Source of the DNA: UBA4719 sp038249115
Lineage (GTDB): Bacteria; Actinomycetota; Actinomycetes; Actinomycetales; Dermatophilaceae
Length of the DNA stretch: 29,771 nt
Direction of reading: 5' to 3'
NCBI GenBank assembly: GCA_038249115.1
Contig: JBBRWQ010000034.1
Location: 1 to 29,771 of the forward strand
Below are positions 13,537 through 20,929 of this stretch, in pieces; position 1 is the stretch's first letter; each line of letters begins with the position of its first letter. The notes under the pieces are model-generated. The model saw only the letters and a list, made by a program, of their open reading frames with translations, was not told the DNA's origin and did no database searches. The position numbers and the translations under genes are program-made.

Positions 13537-13598
13537 CGTCTTCGGACATGGGCCGGCAGGCGGCCCCCTTAGCAGCTGTGTGGGGGCGTCTTCGGACA
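13537..13598. repeat. Direct repeat CGTCTTCGGACA, 50 nt apart
   Basis: CGTCTTCGGACA occurs at 13537-13548 and 13587-13598, each preceded by a G-rich run. The second copy runs into the palindrome GACACGTGTC (13595-13604) and a GGAAC/GTTCC hairpin (13605-13616). The position upstream of the S10 leader would suit a regulator-binding site; this is inference. Confidence 0.5.
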
Positions 13599-13720
13599 CG
13601 TGTCGGAACGTGTTCCTGCCCTCTGGGCGATACGCGGCCCCGATTTGGTTCTAGGCCCCGACGTCTGGCACTATGTACCGGTTGCTTGACGCGCGATGAA
13701 GGCAAATGTCTGCATCGCCA

Positions 13721-13883
13721 CTCTTTACCTTTGACCGCCTGCGGAAGTCGCGAGGGTGGCCGGTGAGGGGAAGCGCAAGCCCCGGCTCTGCCGGGTTTCC
13801 GATTGATCCGCGAGCCCAGCGCCATTAAGGCGCACGGACTCGCACTGCGAAACGGGTGCGACACACCCGACCGCGGGGGTCGG
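13721..13883 (+). promoter_or_regulatory. S10-operon leader with boxA-like element and stacked hairpins
   Basis: CTCTTTA (13721-13727) resembles the core of boxA antitermination elements. It is followed by TGACCGCCTGCGG (13732) and GCGCAAGCCC (13773-13782), also present upstream of rpoB. Hairpins are CCCGGC-TCT-GCCGGG then TTT (13781-13798, terminator-like), GCGAG/CTCGC enclosing GCGCC-ATTAA-GGCGC (13810-13843), and CCGACC/GGTCGG (13867-13883). This suggests an attenuated or autoregulated leader. The usual regulator in E. coli is L4; whether that applies here is unknown. Confidence 0.45.
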
Positions 13884-13939
13884 AGGCCTATCGGGCCGGC
13901 CACATGCAGAGGTACGACGAGAGAGAGTCAGACGAAGCG

Positions 13940-14248
13940 ATGGCGGGACAAAAGATCCGCATCCGGCTGAAGTCCTATGACCACGAGGTCATCGACAGCT
14001 CGGCGCGCAAGATTGTCGACACGGTGACCCGTGCCGGCGCAACGGTTGTCGGCCCAGTGCCGCTGCCGACGGAGAAGAACGTCTTCGTCGTCATCCGTTC
14101 GCCGCACAAGTACAAGGACAGCCGGGAGCACTTCGAGATGCGCACACACAAGCGTCTCATCGACATCGTCGACCCGACCCCCAAGGCGGTCGACTCGTTG
14201 ATGCGCCTTGACCTTCCGGCCGATGTCAACATCGAGATCAAGCTCTAA
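13940..14248 (+). CDS. rpsJ: 30S ribosomal protein S10 (NusE)
   Basis: S10 is a 30S head protein that also works as NusE, pairing with NusB on boxA RNA and with NusG to couple transcription and translation. The product is 102 residues, the usual length, starting MAGQKIRIRLKSYDHEVID with the conserved HKRLIDIVDPT loop region. The ATG at 13940 is chosen; the in-frame upstream start at 13856 would run through leader hairpins and add non-conserved sequence. The upstream Shine-Dalgarno is weak (purine-rich GAGAGAG). It opens the S10 operon, with rplC nine bases downstream. Confidence 0.97.
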   Translation: MAGQKIRIRLKSYDHEVIDSSARKIVDTVTRAGATVVGPVPLPTEKNVFVVIRSPHKYKDSREHFEMRTHKRLIDIVDPTPKAVDSLMRLDLPADVNIEIKL

Positions 14249-14257
14249 GGACGCCAG

Positions 14258-14914
14258 ATGACTCACGCTATTCAGCGCCCGGTCAAGGGCGTGCTCGGCG
14301 AGAAGCTGGGGATGACCCAGGTCTGGAACGCCGAGAACCGCCTTGTCCCCGTAACGGTGATCAAGGCCGGACCATGCGTCGTGACGCAGGTCCGCAACGC
14401 AGACACAGACGGCTACGACGCAGTTCAGATCGCCTTCGGTGCGATCGATCCGCGCAAGGTCAAGAAGCCGATGGTCGGCCACTTCGAGAAGGCGGGTGTT
14501 ACCCCCCGCCGCCACCTGGTGGAGCTGCGCACCTCGGACGCCTCGTCCTACGACCTGGGCGATGAGCTCACGGTCACGACCTTCGAGTCGGGACAGGACG
14601 TCGACGTCGTTGGCACCACCAAGGGCAAGGGTTTCGCGGGCGTCATGAAGCGTCACGGATTCCACGGCGACAGCGCTTCGCACGGTTCACACAAGAACCA
14701 CCGCAAGCCGGGCTCCATCGGCGCCTGCGCCACCCCCGGTCGTGTGTTCAAGGGCATGAAGATGGCCGGCCGCATGGGCGGAACTCGCCAGACCACTCAG
14801 AACCTCACGATCCACGCAGTGGATGCCGACAAGGGTTTGCTGCTGATCAAGGGCGCTGTTCCCGGCCCTCGTGGCGGCATCGTCTTGGTGCGCACGGCTG
14901 CCAAGGGAGCCTGA
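14258..14914 (+). CDS. rplC: 50S ribosomal protein L3
   Basis: L3 is an early-assembly 50S protein whose extended loop reaches toward the peptidyl transferase centre. The product is 218 residues. It shows GVLGEKLGMTQVW near the N-terminus, the central KRHGFHGDSASHGSHKNHRKPGS region and GRVFKGMKMAGRMG. TAAGGA formed at the rpsJ stop serves as the ribosome binding site. rplD starts two bases after the stop. Confidence 0.98.
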   Translation: MTHAIQRPVKGVLGEKLGMTQVWNAENRLVPVTVIKAGPCVVTQVRNADTDGYDAVQIAFGAIDPRKVKKPMVGHFEKAGVTPRRHLVELRTSDASSYDLGDELTVTTFESGQDVDVVGTTKGKGFAGVMKRHGFHGDSASHGSHKNHRKPGSIGACATPGRVFKGMKMAGRMGGTRQTTQNLTIHAVDADKGLLLIKGAVPGPRGGIVLVRTAAKGA

Positions 14915-14916
14915 AC

Positions 14917-15726
14917 ATGCCCACCATTGACATCCTCAGCCCCGCCGGCGTGAAGTCCGGTTCGGTTGACCTCCCGGACGACGTCTTCGACGTGCAGACC
15001 AACATCCCCCTGATTCATCAGGTTGTTGTCGGTCAGCTCGCCGCGGCTCGTCAGGGCACCCACTCCACCAAGACGCGCGCCGAGGTGCGCGGTGGTGGCC
15101 GCAAGCCGCACAAGCAGAAGGGCACTGGTCGTGCCCGCCAGGGTTCGACGCGGGCACCGCAGTTCGTTGGTGGTGGCGTCGTTCACGGACCGAAGCCTCG
15201 TGACTACACGCAGCGGACGCCCAAGAAGATGAAAGCGGCCGCATTGCGCGGGGCGCTGTCTGACCGTGCTCGTCACGGTCGGATCCACGTCTTCAGTGCC
15301 CTGGTCGAGGGCGACAGGCCGTCGACGAAGGCCGCCTGGGCGATTCTGGATGGTTTGTCCGAGCGCAAGAACCTCCTTGTGGTGGTCGAGCGTCAGGACG
15401 TCACCTCTTGGACAAGCCTGCGCAACCTCGAGAACGTGCACGTACTGGTCCCGGACCAGCTCAACACGTACGACGTGCTGTGCGCCGATGACGTTGTCTT
15501 CACGCAGAGTGCCCTGAGCACCTTCCTGGCCGGCCCCACCAAGGGCAGGTCTGTGACGGCGGATGTCAGTGAGGTTCTCGTGGACGAGGCGGCTGTCAGC
15601 GAGGCAGTTGTGCAGGACGCACCAAAGGCTGCCAAGGCTGCAGCGGTGAAGCCGGCGAAGGTTGCCAAGCCTGCGAAGGCTGCCAAGCCTGCGAAGGCTG
15701 CAGATGACAAGGAGGACACCAAGTGA
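14917..15726 (+). CDS. rplD: 50S ribosomal protein L4 with long Ala/Lys/Pro-rich tail
   Basis: L4 binds 23S rRNA domain I and lines the exit tunnel through its extended loop (here the TRAEVRGGGRKPHKQKGTGRARQGS region). The core spans about residues 1-211. Residues about 212-269 are an extension absent from typical 205-220-residue L4. It starts acidic (SEVLVDEAAVSEAVV) and then becomes a repeated A-K-P-A-K array ending DDKEDTK. In E. coli L4 represses S10-operon expression through the leader; that role is untested here. The stop overlaps the rplW start by four bases (GTGA). Confidence 0.97.
   Translation: MPTIDILSPAGVKSGSVDLPDDVFDVQTNIPLIHQVVVGQLAAARQGTHSTKTRAEVRGGGRKPHKQKGTGRARQGSTRAPQFVGGGVVHGPKPRDYTQRTPKKMKAAALRGALSDRARHGRIHVFSALVEGDRPSTKAAWAILDGLSERKNLLVVVERQDVTSWTSLRNLENVHVLVPDQLNTYDVLCADDVVFTQSALSTFLAGPTKGRSVTADVSEVLVDEAAVSEAVVQDAPKAAKAAAVKPAKVAKPAKAAKPAKAADDKEDTK
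15663..15698 (+). repeat. Tandem 18-nt repeat inside the rplD tail
   Basis: tgccaagcctgcgaaggc occurs twice without change at 15663-15680 and 15681-15698, encoding the alternating A-K-P array. Degenerate copies lie just upstream from about 15627. This suggests slippage expansion of the tail. Confidence 0.85.
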
Positions 15727-16025
15727 ACACGTTGAACAAGGACCCCCGGGACATCCTGCTGGCCCCTGTTGTGTCCGAGAAGTCCTACGGTCTGCTGGAC
15801 GAGGGCAAGTACACCTTCATCGTCGACCCGCGGGCCAACAAGACCGAGATCAAGATCGCCGTCGAGCGTGTTTTCGGCGTCAAGGTCGACTCGGTCAACA
15901 CACTTAACCGCCAGGGAAAGACCCGTCGCACAAAGTTCGGCTTGGGCAAGCGCAAGAACACCAAGCGCGCGATCGTCACCCTCAAGGAAGGCTCGATCGA
16001 CATCTTCGGAGGTTCGGTCGGATGA
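15723..16025 (+). CDS. rplW: 50S ribosomal protein L23
   Basis: L23 lies at the exit-tunnel mouth and forms the docking site for trigger factor and SRP. The product is 100 residues, the usual length, with DPRDILLAPVVSEKSY, the ANKTEIKIAVE helix and the basic RRTKFGLGKRKNTKRA loop. The GTG start overlaps the rplD stop in a GTGA arrangement, so translation is coupled. rplB follows after 50 nt. Confidence 0.97.
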   Translation: MNTLNKDPRDILLAPVVSEKSYGLLDEGKYTFIVDPRANKTEIKIAVERVFGVKVDSVNTLNRQGKTRRTKFGLGKRKNTKRAIVTLKEGSIDIFGGSVG

Positions 16026-16075
16026 CCGGGCTCACGAAGGCTCATCGAGACAACGGGAACTGAGGACTTCAGACA

Positions 16076-16906
16076 ATGGGTATCCGCAAGTACAAGCCGA
16101 CGACACCAGGTCGTCGTGGGTCGAGCGTCGCCGACTTCGCTGAAATCACGAGGTCGACGCCGGAGAAGTCGCTGATCCGTCCGCTCACCAAGAGCGGCGG
16201 GCGCAACAACGCCGGGCGCATCACGACGCGTCACATCGGTGGCGGTCACAAGCGCGCCTATCGGTTGATCGACTTCCGTCGCCACGACAAGGACGGCGTG
16301 CCGGCCAAGGTCGCTCACATCGAGTACGACCCCAACCGCACCGCCCGTATCGCCCTTCTGCACTATGCCGATGGCGAGAAGCGCTACATCCTGGCGCCGA
16401 ACAAGCTGAGCCAGGGCGACCAGATCGAGAGCGGCCCCGGCGCTGACATCAAGCCGGGCAACTGCCTGCCGATGCGCAACATCCCCGTCGGTACGGTCAT
16501 CCACGCGATCGAGCTTCGCCCCGGCGGCGGCTCCAAGATCGCACGGTCGGCCGGAACCAAGGTGCAGCTGGTGGCCAAAGACGGTCCTTACGCGCAGCTC
16601 CGTATGCCGTCCGGTGAGATCCGCAACGTCGACCTGCGCTGCCGCGCAACCATCGGCGAGGTGGGCAACGCCGAGCAGAGCAACATCAACTGGGGCAAGG
16701 CTGGCCGCATGCGTTGGAAGGGCAAACGCCCGACGGTGCGTGGAGTCGCCATGAACCCGGTCGACCACCCTCATGGTGGCGGCGAGGGCAAGACCTCAGG
16801 TGGACGTCACCCGGTCAGCCCATGGGGCCAGGCCGAGGGTCGTACCCGGCATCCCAACAAGGACAGCGACAAGCTCATTGTCCGTCGTCGTCGCAAGAAG
16901 CGCTGA
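16076..16906 (+). CDS. rplB: 50S ribosomal protein L2
   Basis: L2 is a primary 23S rRNA binder needed for subunit joining and peptidyl transferase activity. The product is 276 residues. The SH3-like and OB-like domains are followed by the conserved MNPVDHPHGGGEG segment (226-238), including the functionally important histidines, and a strongly basic C-terminus (VRRRRKKR). The start ATG has GAGGA about ten bases upstream. rpsS begins 14 nt after the stop. Confidence 0.98.
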   Translation: MGIRKYKPTTPGRRGSSVADFAEITRSTPEKSLIRPLTKSGGRNNAGRITTRHIGGGHKRAYRLIDFRRHDKDGVPAKVAHIEYDPNRTARIALLHYADGEKRYILAPNKLSQGDQIESGPGADIKPGNCLPMRNIPVGTVIHAIELRPGGGSKIARSAGTKVQLVAKDGPYAQLRMPSGEIRNVDLRCRATIGEVGNAEQSNINWGKAGRMRWKGKRPTVRGVAMNPVDHPHGGGEGKTSGGRHPVSPWGQAEGRTRHPNKDSDKLIVRRRRKKR

Positions 16907-16920
16907 TAGGAGCCCTGGAA

Positions 16921-17202
16921 ATGCCTCGTAGCTTGAAGAAGGGCCCATTCGTCGACGACCACCTTCAGAAGAAGGTGGATGTCCAGAATGAAGCCGGCAC
17001 CAAGATCGTCATCAAGACCTGGTCCCGCCGCTCGATGATCGTGCCCGACATGCTCGGACACACGATCGCCGTGCACGACGGCCGCAAGCACGTCCCGGTG
17101 TTCGTGACCGAGTCCATGGTTGGCCACAAGCTCGGTGAGTTTGCGGCGACCCGGACGTTCAAGGGTCACGTGAAGGACGACAAGAAGGCCCGCCGCCGCT
17201 GA
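16921..17202 (+). CDS. rpsS: 30S ribosomal protein S19
   Basis: S19 is a 30S head protein near the A-site finger bridge. The product is 93 residues from the ATG at 16921 (MPRSLKKGPFVDDHL), with the conserved SRRSMIVPDMLGHTIAVHDGRKHVPV region and basic C-terminal tail. The frame is open upstream into rplB, but only this start gives the family N-terminus, and AGGAG precedes it. Confidence 0.97.
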   Translation: MPRSLKKGPFVDDHLQKKVDVQNEAGTKIVIKTWSRRSMIVPDMLGHTIAVHDGRKHVPVFVTESMVGHKLGEFAATRTFKGHVKDDKKARRR

Positions 17203-17269
17203 GCGGTGGTCACTCACACGGGTTCCTACACCCACCTGATCTAACTTCGAACGAAAGCAAGGGACAGCG

Positions 17270-17644
17270 ATGGAAGCCAAGGCGCAGGCGCGGCACGTCC
17301 GTGTCACGCCCATGAAGGCCCGCCGCGTCGTGGACCTGATCCGTGGCAAGCAGGCGACCGAGGCTATTGCGGTGTTGCAGTTTGCACCTCAGGCCGCGAG
17401 CGAGCCCGTTCGCAAGGTGCTGGAAAGCGCCATCGCGAACGCTCGTGTGAAGGCCGACAAGGCAGCAGAAGCATTCGACGAACGCACGCTGGTAGTCAGC
17501 GAGGCGTACGTCGACGAAGGTGCGACGATGAAGCGGTTCCGTCCGCGTGCTCAGGGTCGTGCCTACCGAATCCGCAAGCGCACGAGCCACATCACGGTTC
17601 GCGTGACGCAGGCGTCAGAGAACACAGTCAAGGGAGTCCGATAA
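17270..17644 (+). CDS. rplV: 50S ribosomal protein L22
   Basis: L22 forms part of the tunnel constriction with L4. The product is 124 residues. It has RHVRVTPMKARRVVDLIRGK at the N-terminus and the beta-hairpin segment GATMKRFRPRAQGRAYRIRKRTSHI, where macrolide-resistance changes occur in other bacteria; no such insertion or deletion is seen. A 67-nt spacer separates it from rpsS. rpsC starts two bases after its stop. Confidence 0.97.
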   Translation: MEAKAQARHVRVTPMKARRVVDLIRGKQATEAIAVLQFAPQAASEPVRKVLESAIANARVKADKAAEAFDERTLVVSEAYVDEGATMKRFRPRAQGRAYRIRKRTSHITVRVTQASENTVKGVR

Positions 17645-17646
17645 CT

Positions 17647-18504
17647 ATGGGTCAGAAAGTAAACCCGAACGGCTTCCGCCTCGGAATCACCACAGAGCAC
17701 AAGAGCCGTTGGTTCGCTGACAGCACCAAGGTCGGTCAGCGCTACCGCGACTTCGTCAAGGAAGACGTCGAGATCCGCAAGCTCATGTCCAAGGGCATGG
17801 AGCGGGCGGGTATCTCCCGGGTGGAGATCGAGCGGACGCGGGATCGCGTGCGGGTCGACATCCACACGGCTCGTCCCGGTATCGTCATCGGTCGCCGTGG
17901 CGCCGAGGCGGACCGCATCCGTGGCGAGCTCGAGTCGCTCACTGGCAAGCAGGTCCAGCTGAACATCCTCGAGGTCAAGACGCCTGAGCTCGACTCTCAG
18001 CTCGTGGCCCAGGGTGTCGCCGAGCAGCTGTCGGCGCGGGTGTCGTTCCGTCGTGCCATGCGCAAGAGCATGCAGTCTTCGTTGCGTGCCGGCGCCAAGG
18101 GCATTCGTGTTCAGTGCTCCGGGCGACTTGGTGGCGCAGAGATGTCGCGATCTGAGTTCTACCGCGAGGGTCGCGTACCGCTGCACACCCTGCGCGCCAA
18201 CATCGACTACGGCTTCTACGAGGCTCGTACGACGTTCGGCCGCATCGGCGTGAAGGTCTGGATCTACAAGGGCGATCAGACGGCAAAGGAGTTTGCTCGC
18301 GAGCAGGCTGCCGCGCCATCCCGTCCCCAGCGTGGTCCGCGCCGTGACGGCCCGGACCGCCCAGATCGTCCCGCCCGTGGTGCACGTCCGGTTCACGCCC
18401 CGCGCGCTGAAGAGGCGGCTCCAGCAGTTGCTGCCACCGAAGCGGCGTCAACGGCTGCCCCCGAGGCTGTCGCACCTGCTGCCGCCGAGGGAGCTGAAGC
18501 CTGA
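17647..18504 (+). CDS. rpsC: 30S ribosomal protein S3 with low-complexity C-terminal tail
   Basis: S3 sits at the mRNA entry channel and has mRNA helicase activity with S4 and S5. The KH domain carries GRRG at 82-85. The conserved core runs to about residue 219 (KVWIYKGDQTAKEFARE). Residues 221-285 form a tail with two parts: Arg/Pro/Asp-rich (RPQRGPRRDGPDRPDRPARG) and then Ala/Glu-rich. Such tails are common in actinobacterial S3 but variable in length. The ATG lies two bases after rplV, and the stop overlaps the rplP start by one base. Confidence 0.97.
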   Translation: MGQKVNPNGFRLGITTEHKSRWFADSTKVGQRYRDFVKEDVEIRKLMSKGMERAGISRVEIERTRDRVRVDIHTARPGIVIGRRGAEADRIRGELESLTGKQVQLNILEVKTPELDSQLVAQGVAEQLSARVSFRRAMRKSMQSSLRAGAKGIRVQCSGRLGGAEMSRSEFYREGRVPLHTLRANIDYGFYEARTTFGRIGVKVWIYKGDQTAKEFAREQAAAPSRPQRGPRRDGPDRPDRPARGARPVHAPRAEEAAPAVAATEAASTAAPEAVAPAAAEGAEA

Positions 18505-18923
18505 TGTTGATTCCTCGTCGGGTCAAGCACCGCAAGCAGCACCACCCTGGTCGGCATGGCGCAGCCACCGGCGGCACCAAGATCGCTTTCGGGGACTTTG
18601 GCATCCAGGCTCTCGAGCCTGCCTATGTCACGAACCGTCAGATCGAGGCCGCGCGAATCGCGATGACCCGTTACATGAAGCGTGGCGGCAAGGTGTGGAT
18701 CAACATCTACCCCGACCGTCCGTTGACCAAGAAGCCGGCTGAGACCCGGATGGGTTCCGGTAAGGGTTCGCCCGAGTGGTGGATCTCCAACGTCAAGCCT
18801 GGTCGCGTGTTGTTCGAGCTTGCGGGTGTTCCCGAGGATGTCGCTCGAGAGGCATTGCGCCTTGCTATGCACAAGCTTCCGATGAAGTGCCGCTTCGTTC
18901 AGCGTGAGGGTGGTGAGATCTGA
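18504..18923 (+). CDS. rplP: 50S ribosomal protein L16
   Basis: L16 helps position tRNA in the A and P sites and is added late in 50S assembly. The product is 139 residues, starting MLIPRRVKHRKQHHP, with GSGKGSPEWWISNVKPGRVLFE and the MKCRFV C-terminal region. The ATG shares its A with the rpsC stop, and the gene's own stop shares a base with the rpmC start. Confidence 0.98.
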   Translation: MLIPRRVKHRKQHHPGRHGAATGGTKIAFGDFGIQALEPAYVTNRQIEAARIAMTRYMKRGGKVWINIYPDRPLTKKPAETRMGSGKGSPEWWISNVKPGRVLFELAGVPEDVAREALRLAMHKLPMKCRFVQREGGEI

Positions 18924-19159
18924 TGGCAATCGGAACCAGCGAACTGGCTTCCGCTCAACTGCGTGGGTTCGATGACGACCGTCTGGTCGACGAGCTCCGC
19001 AAGGCCAAGGAAGAGCTGTTCAACCTGCGTTTCCAGTCGGCCACCGGCCAGCTGGAGAACCACGGCCGTCTTCGTGCGGTCCGAAAGGACATCGCCCGGA
19101 TCTACACAGAGATGCACGAGCGAGCGCTCGGCATCGGTCGACCCCAGGCGGGTGAGTGA
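18923..19159 (+). CDS. rpmC: 50S ribosomal protein L29
   Basis: L29 is a small helical hairpin protein at the tunnel exit next to L23. The product is 78 residues with the conserved LRKAKEELFNLRFQSATGQLEN segment and RAVRKDIARIYTEMHER. Its start overlaps the rplP stop by one base. The last bases form a GTGA with a possible rpsQ start. Confidence 0.97.
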   Translation: MAIGTSELASAQLRGFDDDRLVDELRKAKEELFNLRFQSATGQLENHGRLRAVRKDIARIYTEMHERALGIGRPQAGE

Positions 19160-19164
19160 TCAAC

Positions 19165-19461
19165 ATGAGTGAGAATCTGCAGGAGAAGAGCACCGTGGCT
19201 AACGCTGAAGAGCGCAAGCACCGCAAGACCCGCCAGGGCTATGTGGTCAGTGACAAGATGGACAAGACCGTCATCGTCGAGGTCGAAGACCGCGTCAAGC
19301 ACGCGCTCTACGGCAAGGTCATCCGGCGCAGCAGCAAGGTCAAGGCGCACGACGAAGCCAACTCAGCCGCAGTCGGTGACCGGGTCCTGATCATGGAGAC
19401 CCGCCCGCTCTCGGCCACCAAGCACTGGCGCGTGGTGGAGATCCTCGATCGCGCCAAGTAG
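19165..19461 (+). CDS. rpsQ: 30S ribosomal protein S17
   Basis: S17 is an OB-fold 30S assembly protein. The product is 98 residues from the ATG at 19165, giving MSENLQEKS and the conserved RKTRQGYVVSDKMDKTVIVEVEDRVKHALYGKVIRR. An in-frame GTG at 19156 overlaps the rpmC stop (GTGA) and would add three residues. The ATG is preferred because related S17 proteins begin MSE. This appears to be the last gene of the S10 block before a structured 135-nt spacer. Confidence 0.95.
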   Translation: MSENLQEKSTVANAEERKHRKTRQGYVVSDKMDKTVIVEVEDRVKHALYGKVIRRSSKVKAHDEANSAAVGDRVLIMETRPLSATKHWRVVEILDRAK

Positions 19462-19484
19462 CCCAAGAATTCTCAGAACCTCCG

Positions 19485-19525
19485 GTATGACGGGTGGTCG
19501 CCTTCCTGGCGAGCACGCGGCATAC
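19485..19525 (+). terminator. Imperfect hairpin between rpsQ and rplN
   Basis: GTATG (19485-19489), CGGGTG and TCGCC pair with GGCGA, CACGCG and CATAC (19521-19525) around TTCCT, with single mismatches between blocks. No T-tract follows. It may partially terminate the S10 transcript or be an RNA processing site at the S10/spc boundary. Confidence 0.45.
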
Positions 19526-19596
19526 AAAGGAAATGACCATAGATCGGTTCCGCAAGGCTCAGAGATGAGAACCAGCGCGACGACAGGAGTTACACA

Positions 19597-19965
19597 GTGA
19601 TCCAGCAGGAGTCGCGACTGCGTGTCGCCGACAACACCGGTGCAAAGGAGATCCTTTGCATTCGAGTTCTCGGTGGTTCGGGTCGTCGTTACGCCGGCAT
19701 CGGTGACGTTATCGTCGCCGCCGTAAAAGACGCCATCCCCGGCGGCGCCGTCAAGAAGGGCGAGGTCGTCAAGGCGGTCATCGTCCGGACGACCAAGGAG
19801 CGTCGGCGTCCCGACGGTTCATACATCAAGTTTGACGAGAACGCCGCCGTCATCCTCAAGACCGATGGCGACCCGCGTGGTACCCGCATCTTCGGGCCCG
19901 TCGGTCGCGAGCTGCGCGAGAAGAAGTTCATGAAGATCATCTCGCTCGCCCCGGAGGTGCTGTAG
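19597..19965 (+). CDS. rplN: 50S ribosomal protein L14
   Basis: L14 lies at the subunit interface and binds the silencing factor RsfS. The product is 122 residues, the standard length: MIQQESRLRVADNTGAKEILCIRVLGGS at the N-terminus and FGPVGRELREKKFMKIISLAPEVL at the end. The GTG start has AGGAG eight bases upstream. It opens the spc-type block. Confidence 0.98.
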   Translation: MIQQESRLRVADNTGAKEILCIRVLGGSGRRYAGIGDVIVAAVKDAIPGGAVKKGEVVKAVIVRTTKERRRPDGSYIKFDENAAVILKTDGDPRGTRIFGPVGRELREKKFMKIISLAPEVL

Positions 19966-19968
19966 CCC

Positions 19969-20337
19969 ATGGCCAAAATGAAGATCAAGAAGGGTGACCT
20001 GGTTCAGGTCATCAGTGGTCGATCGCAGAAGAACGGCGGCGACCGCGGCAAGCAGGGCAAGGTCATCTCGGTCAATCTCGACACCCAGCGCGTGCTGGTC
20101 GAGGGCATCAACCAGATCACCCGACACACCAAGGCCGGCACAACTGGTCGCGGTGCCCGGACCGGCGGCATCATCACCCAGGAAGCGCCCGTTCACGTGA
20201 GCAACCTGGCCGCGGTTGACCCGGAGACCAAGAAGCCGACCCGCGTCCGGACTCGTCTTGAGATGGTCGAGCGCGATGGACGCCAAAAGGTCACGCGGAT
20301 CCGCGTTGCCGTGCGTTCCGGTAAGGACCTGTCATGA
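19969..20337 (+). CDS. rplX: 50S ribosomal protein L24
   Basis: L24 initiates 50S assembly and lies near the tunnel exit. The product is 122 residues with a KOW motif (KIKKGDLVQVISGRSQKNGGDRGKQGKVI). The ATG at 19969 lies three bases after rplN; a second ATG at 19978 (MKIKKGD) is a possible alternative. The stop overlaps the rplE start by four bases (ATGA). Confidence 0.96.
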   Translation: MAKMKIKKGDLVQVISGRSQKNGGDRGKQGKVISVNLDTQRVLVEGINQITRHTKAGTTGRGARTGGIITQEAPVHVSNLAAVDPETKKPTRVRTRLEMVERDGRQKVTRIRVAVRSGKDLS

Positions 20338-20927
20338 CTGAGACAACTGTTGACACTGCGACCACGCTCGCGGCGCCCTCGGTCAGCCCCAGGCTGAAGA
20401 CCCGCTACGCGGACGAGATCAAGCCAGCGCTGATGACTGAGTTCGGATTCGCCAACGTCATGCTGGTGCCGGGCGTCGTCAAGGTCGTCGTGAACATGGG
20501 TGTCGGCGAGGCTGCCCGTGACGCGAAGCTGATCGACGGCGCTGTGCGCGACCTTTCCGCCATCACCGGCCAGAAGCCGATTGTGACCAAGGCTCGCAAG
20601 TCCATCGCCCAGTTCAAGCTGCGTGAGGGCATGCCGATCGGTGCGCACACCACGCTGCGTGGCGACCGGATGTGGGAGTTCCTGGACCGCTTGGTCTCGG
20701 TGGCACTCCCGCGCATCCGTGACTTCCGCGGCCTCTCGCCCAAGCAGTTCGACGGGCAGGGCAACTACACGTTCGGTCTCACCGAGCAGGCGATGTTCCA
20801 CGAGATCGACCAGGACAAGATCGACCGCGTCCGGGGCATGGACATCACCGTCGTCACCACGGCGGCCAATGACGACGAGGGTCGTGCGCTTCTGCGTCAC
20901 CTCGGCTTCCCGTTCAAGGAGAACTGA
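20334..20927 (+). CDS. rplE: 50S ribosomal protein L5
   Basis: L5 binds 5S rRNA and contacts S13 across the subunit bridge. The product is 197 residues with an N-terminal extension of about 18 residues (TETTVDTATTLAAPSVS) before the conserved LKTRYADEIKPALMTEFGF. It retains VVVNMGVGEAARD, TGQKPIVTKARKSIAQFKLREG and DITVVTTAANDDEGRALL. Translation is probably coupled to rplX through the ATGA overlap; rpsZ starts two bases downstream. Confidence 0.98.
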   Translation: MTETTVDTATTLAAPSVSPRLKTRYADEIKPALMTEFGFANVMLVPGVVKVVVNMGVGEAARDAKLIDGAVRDLSAITGQKPIVTKARKSIAQFKLREGMPIGAHTTLRGDRMWEFLDRLVSVALPRIRDFRGLSPKQFDGQGNYTFGLTEQAMFHEIDQDKIDRVRGMDITVVTTAANDDEGRALLRHLGFPFKEN

Positions 20928-20929
20928 CC

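Larger units (their letters stand above)
13391..13939 (+). other. tuf-rpsJ intergenic region and S10 leader
   Basis: These 549 nt contain the tuf terminator, a direct repeat of CGTCTTCGGACA, a palindrome GACACGTGTC (13595-13604), a weak -10-like TATGTA (13672-13677), a boxA-like CTCTTTA (13721-13727) and at least four hairpins before rpsJ. No convincing small gene was found. Confidence 0.7.

Noticed and set aside
12173..13903. 576-residue minus-strand open frame opposite tuf and its downstream region
   Set aside because: The same shadow effect; it crosses the tuf terminator and shows no family resemblance.
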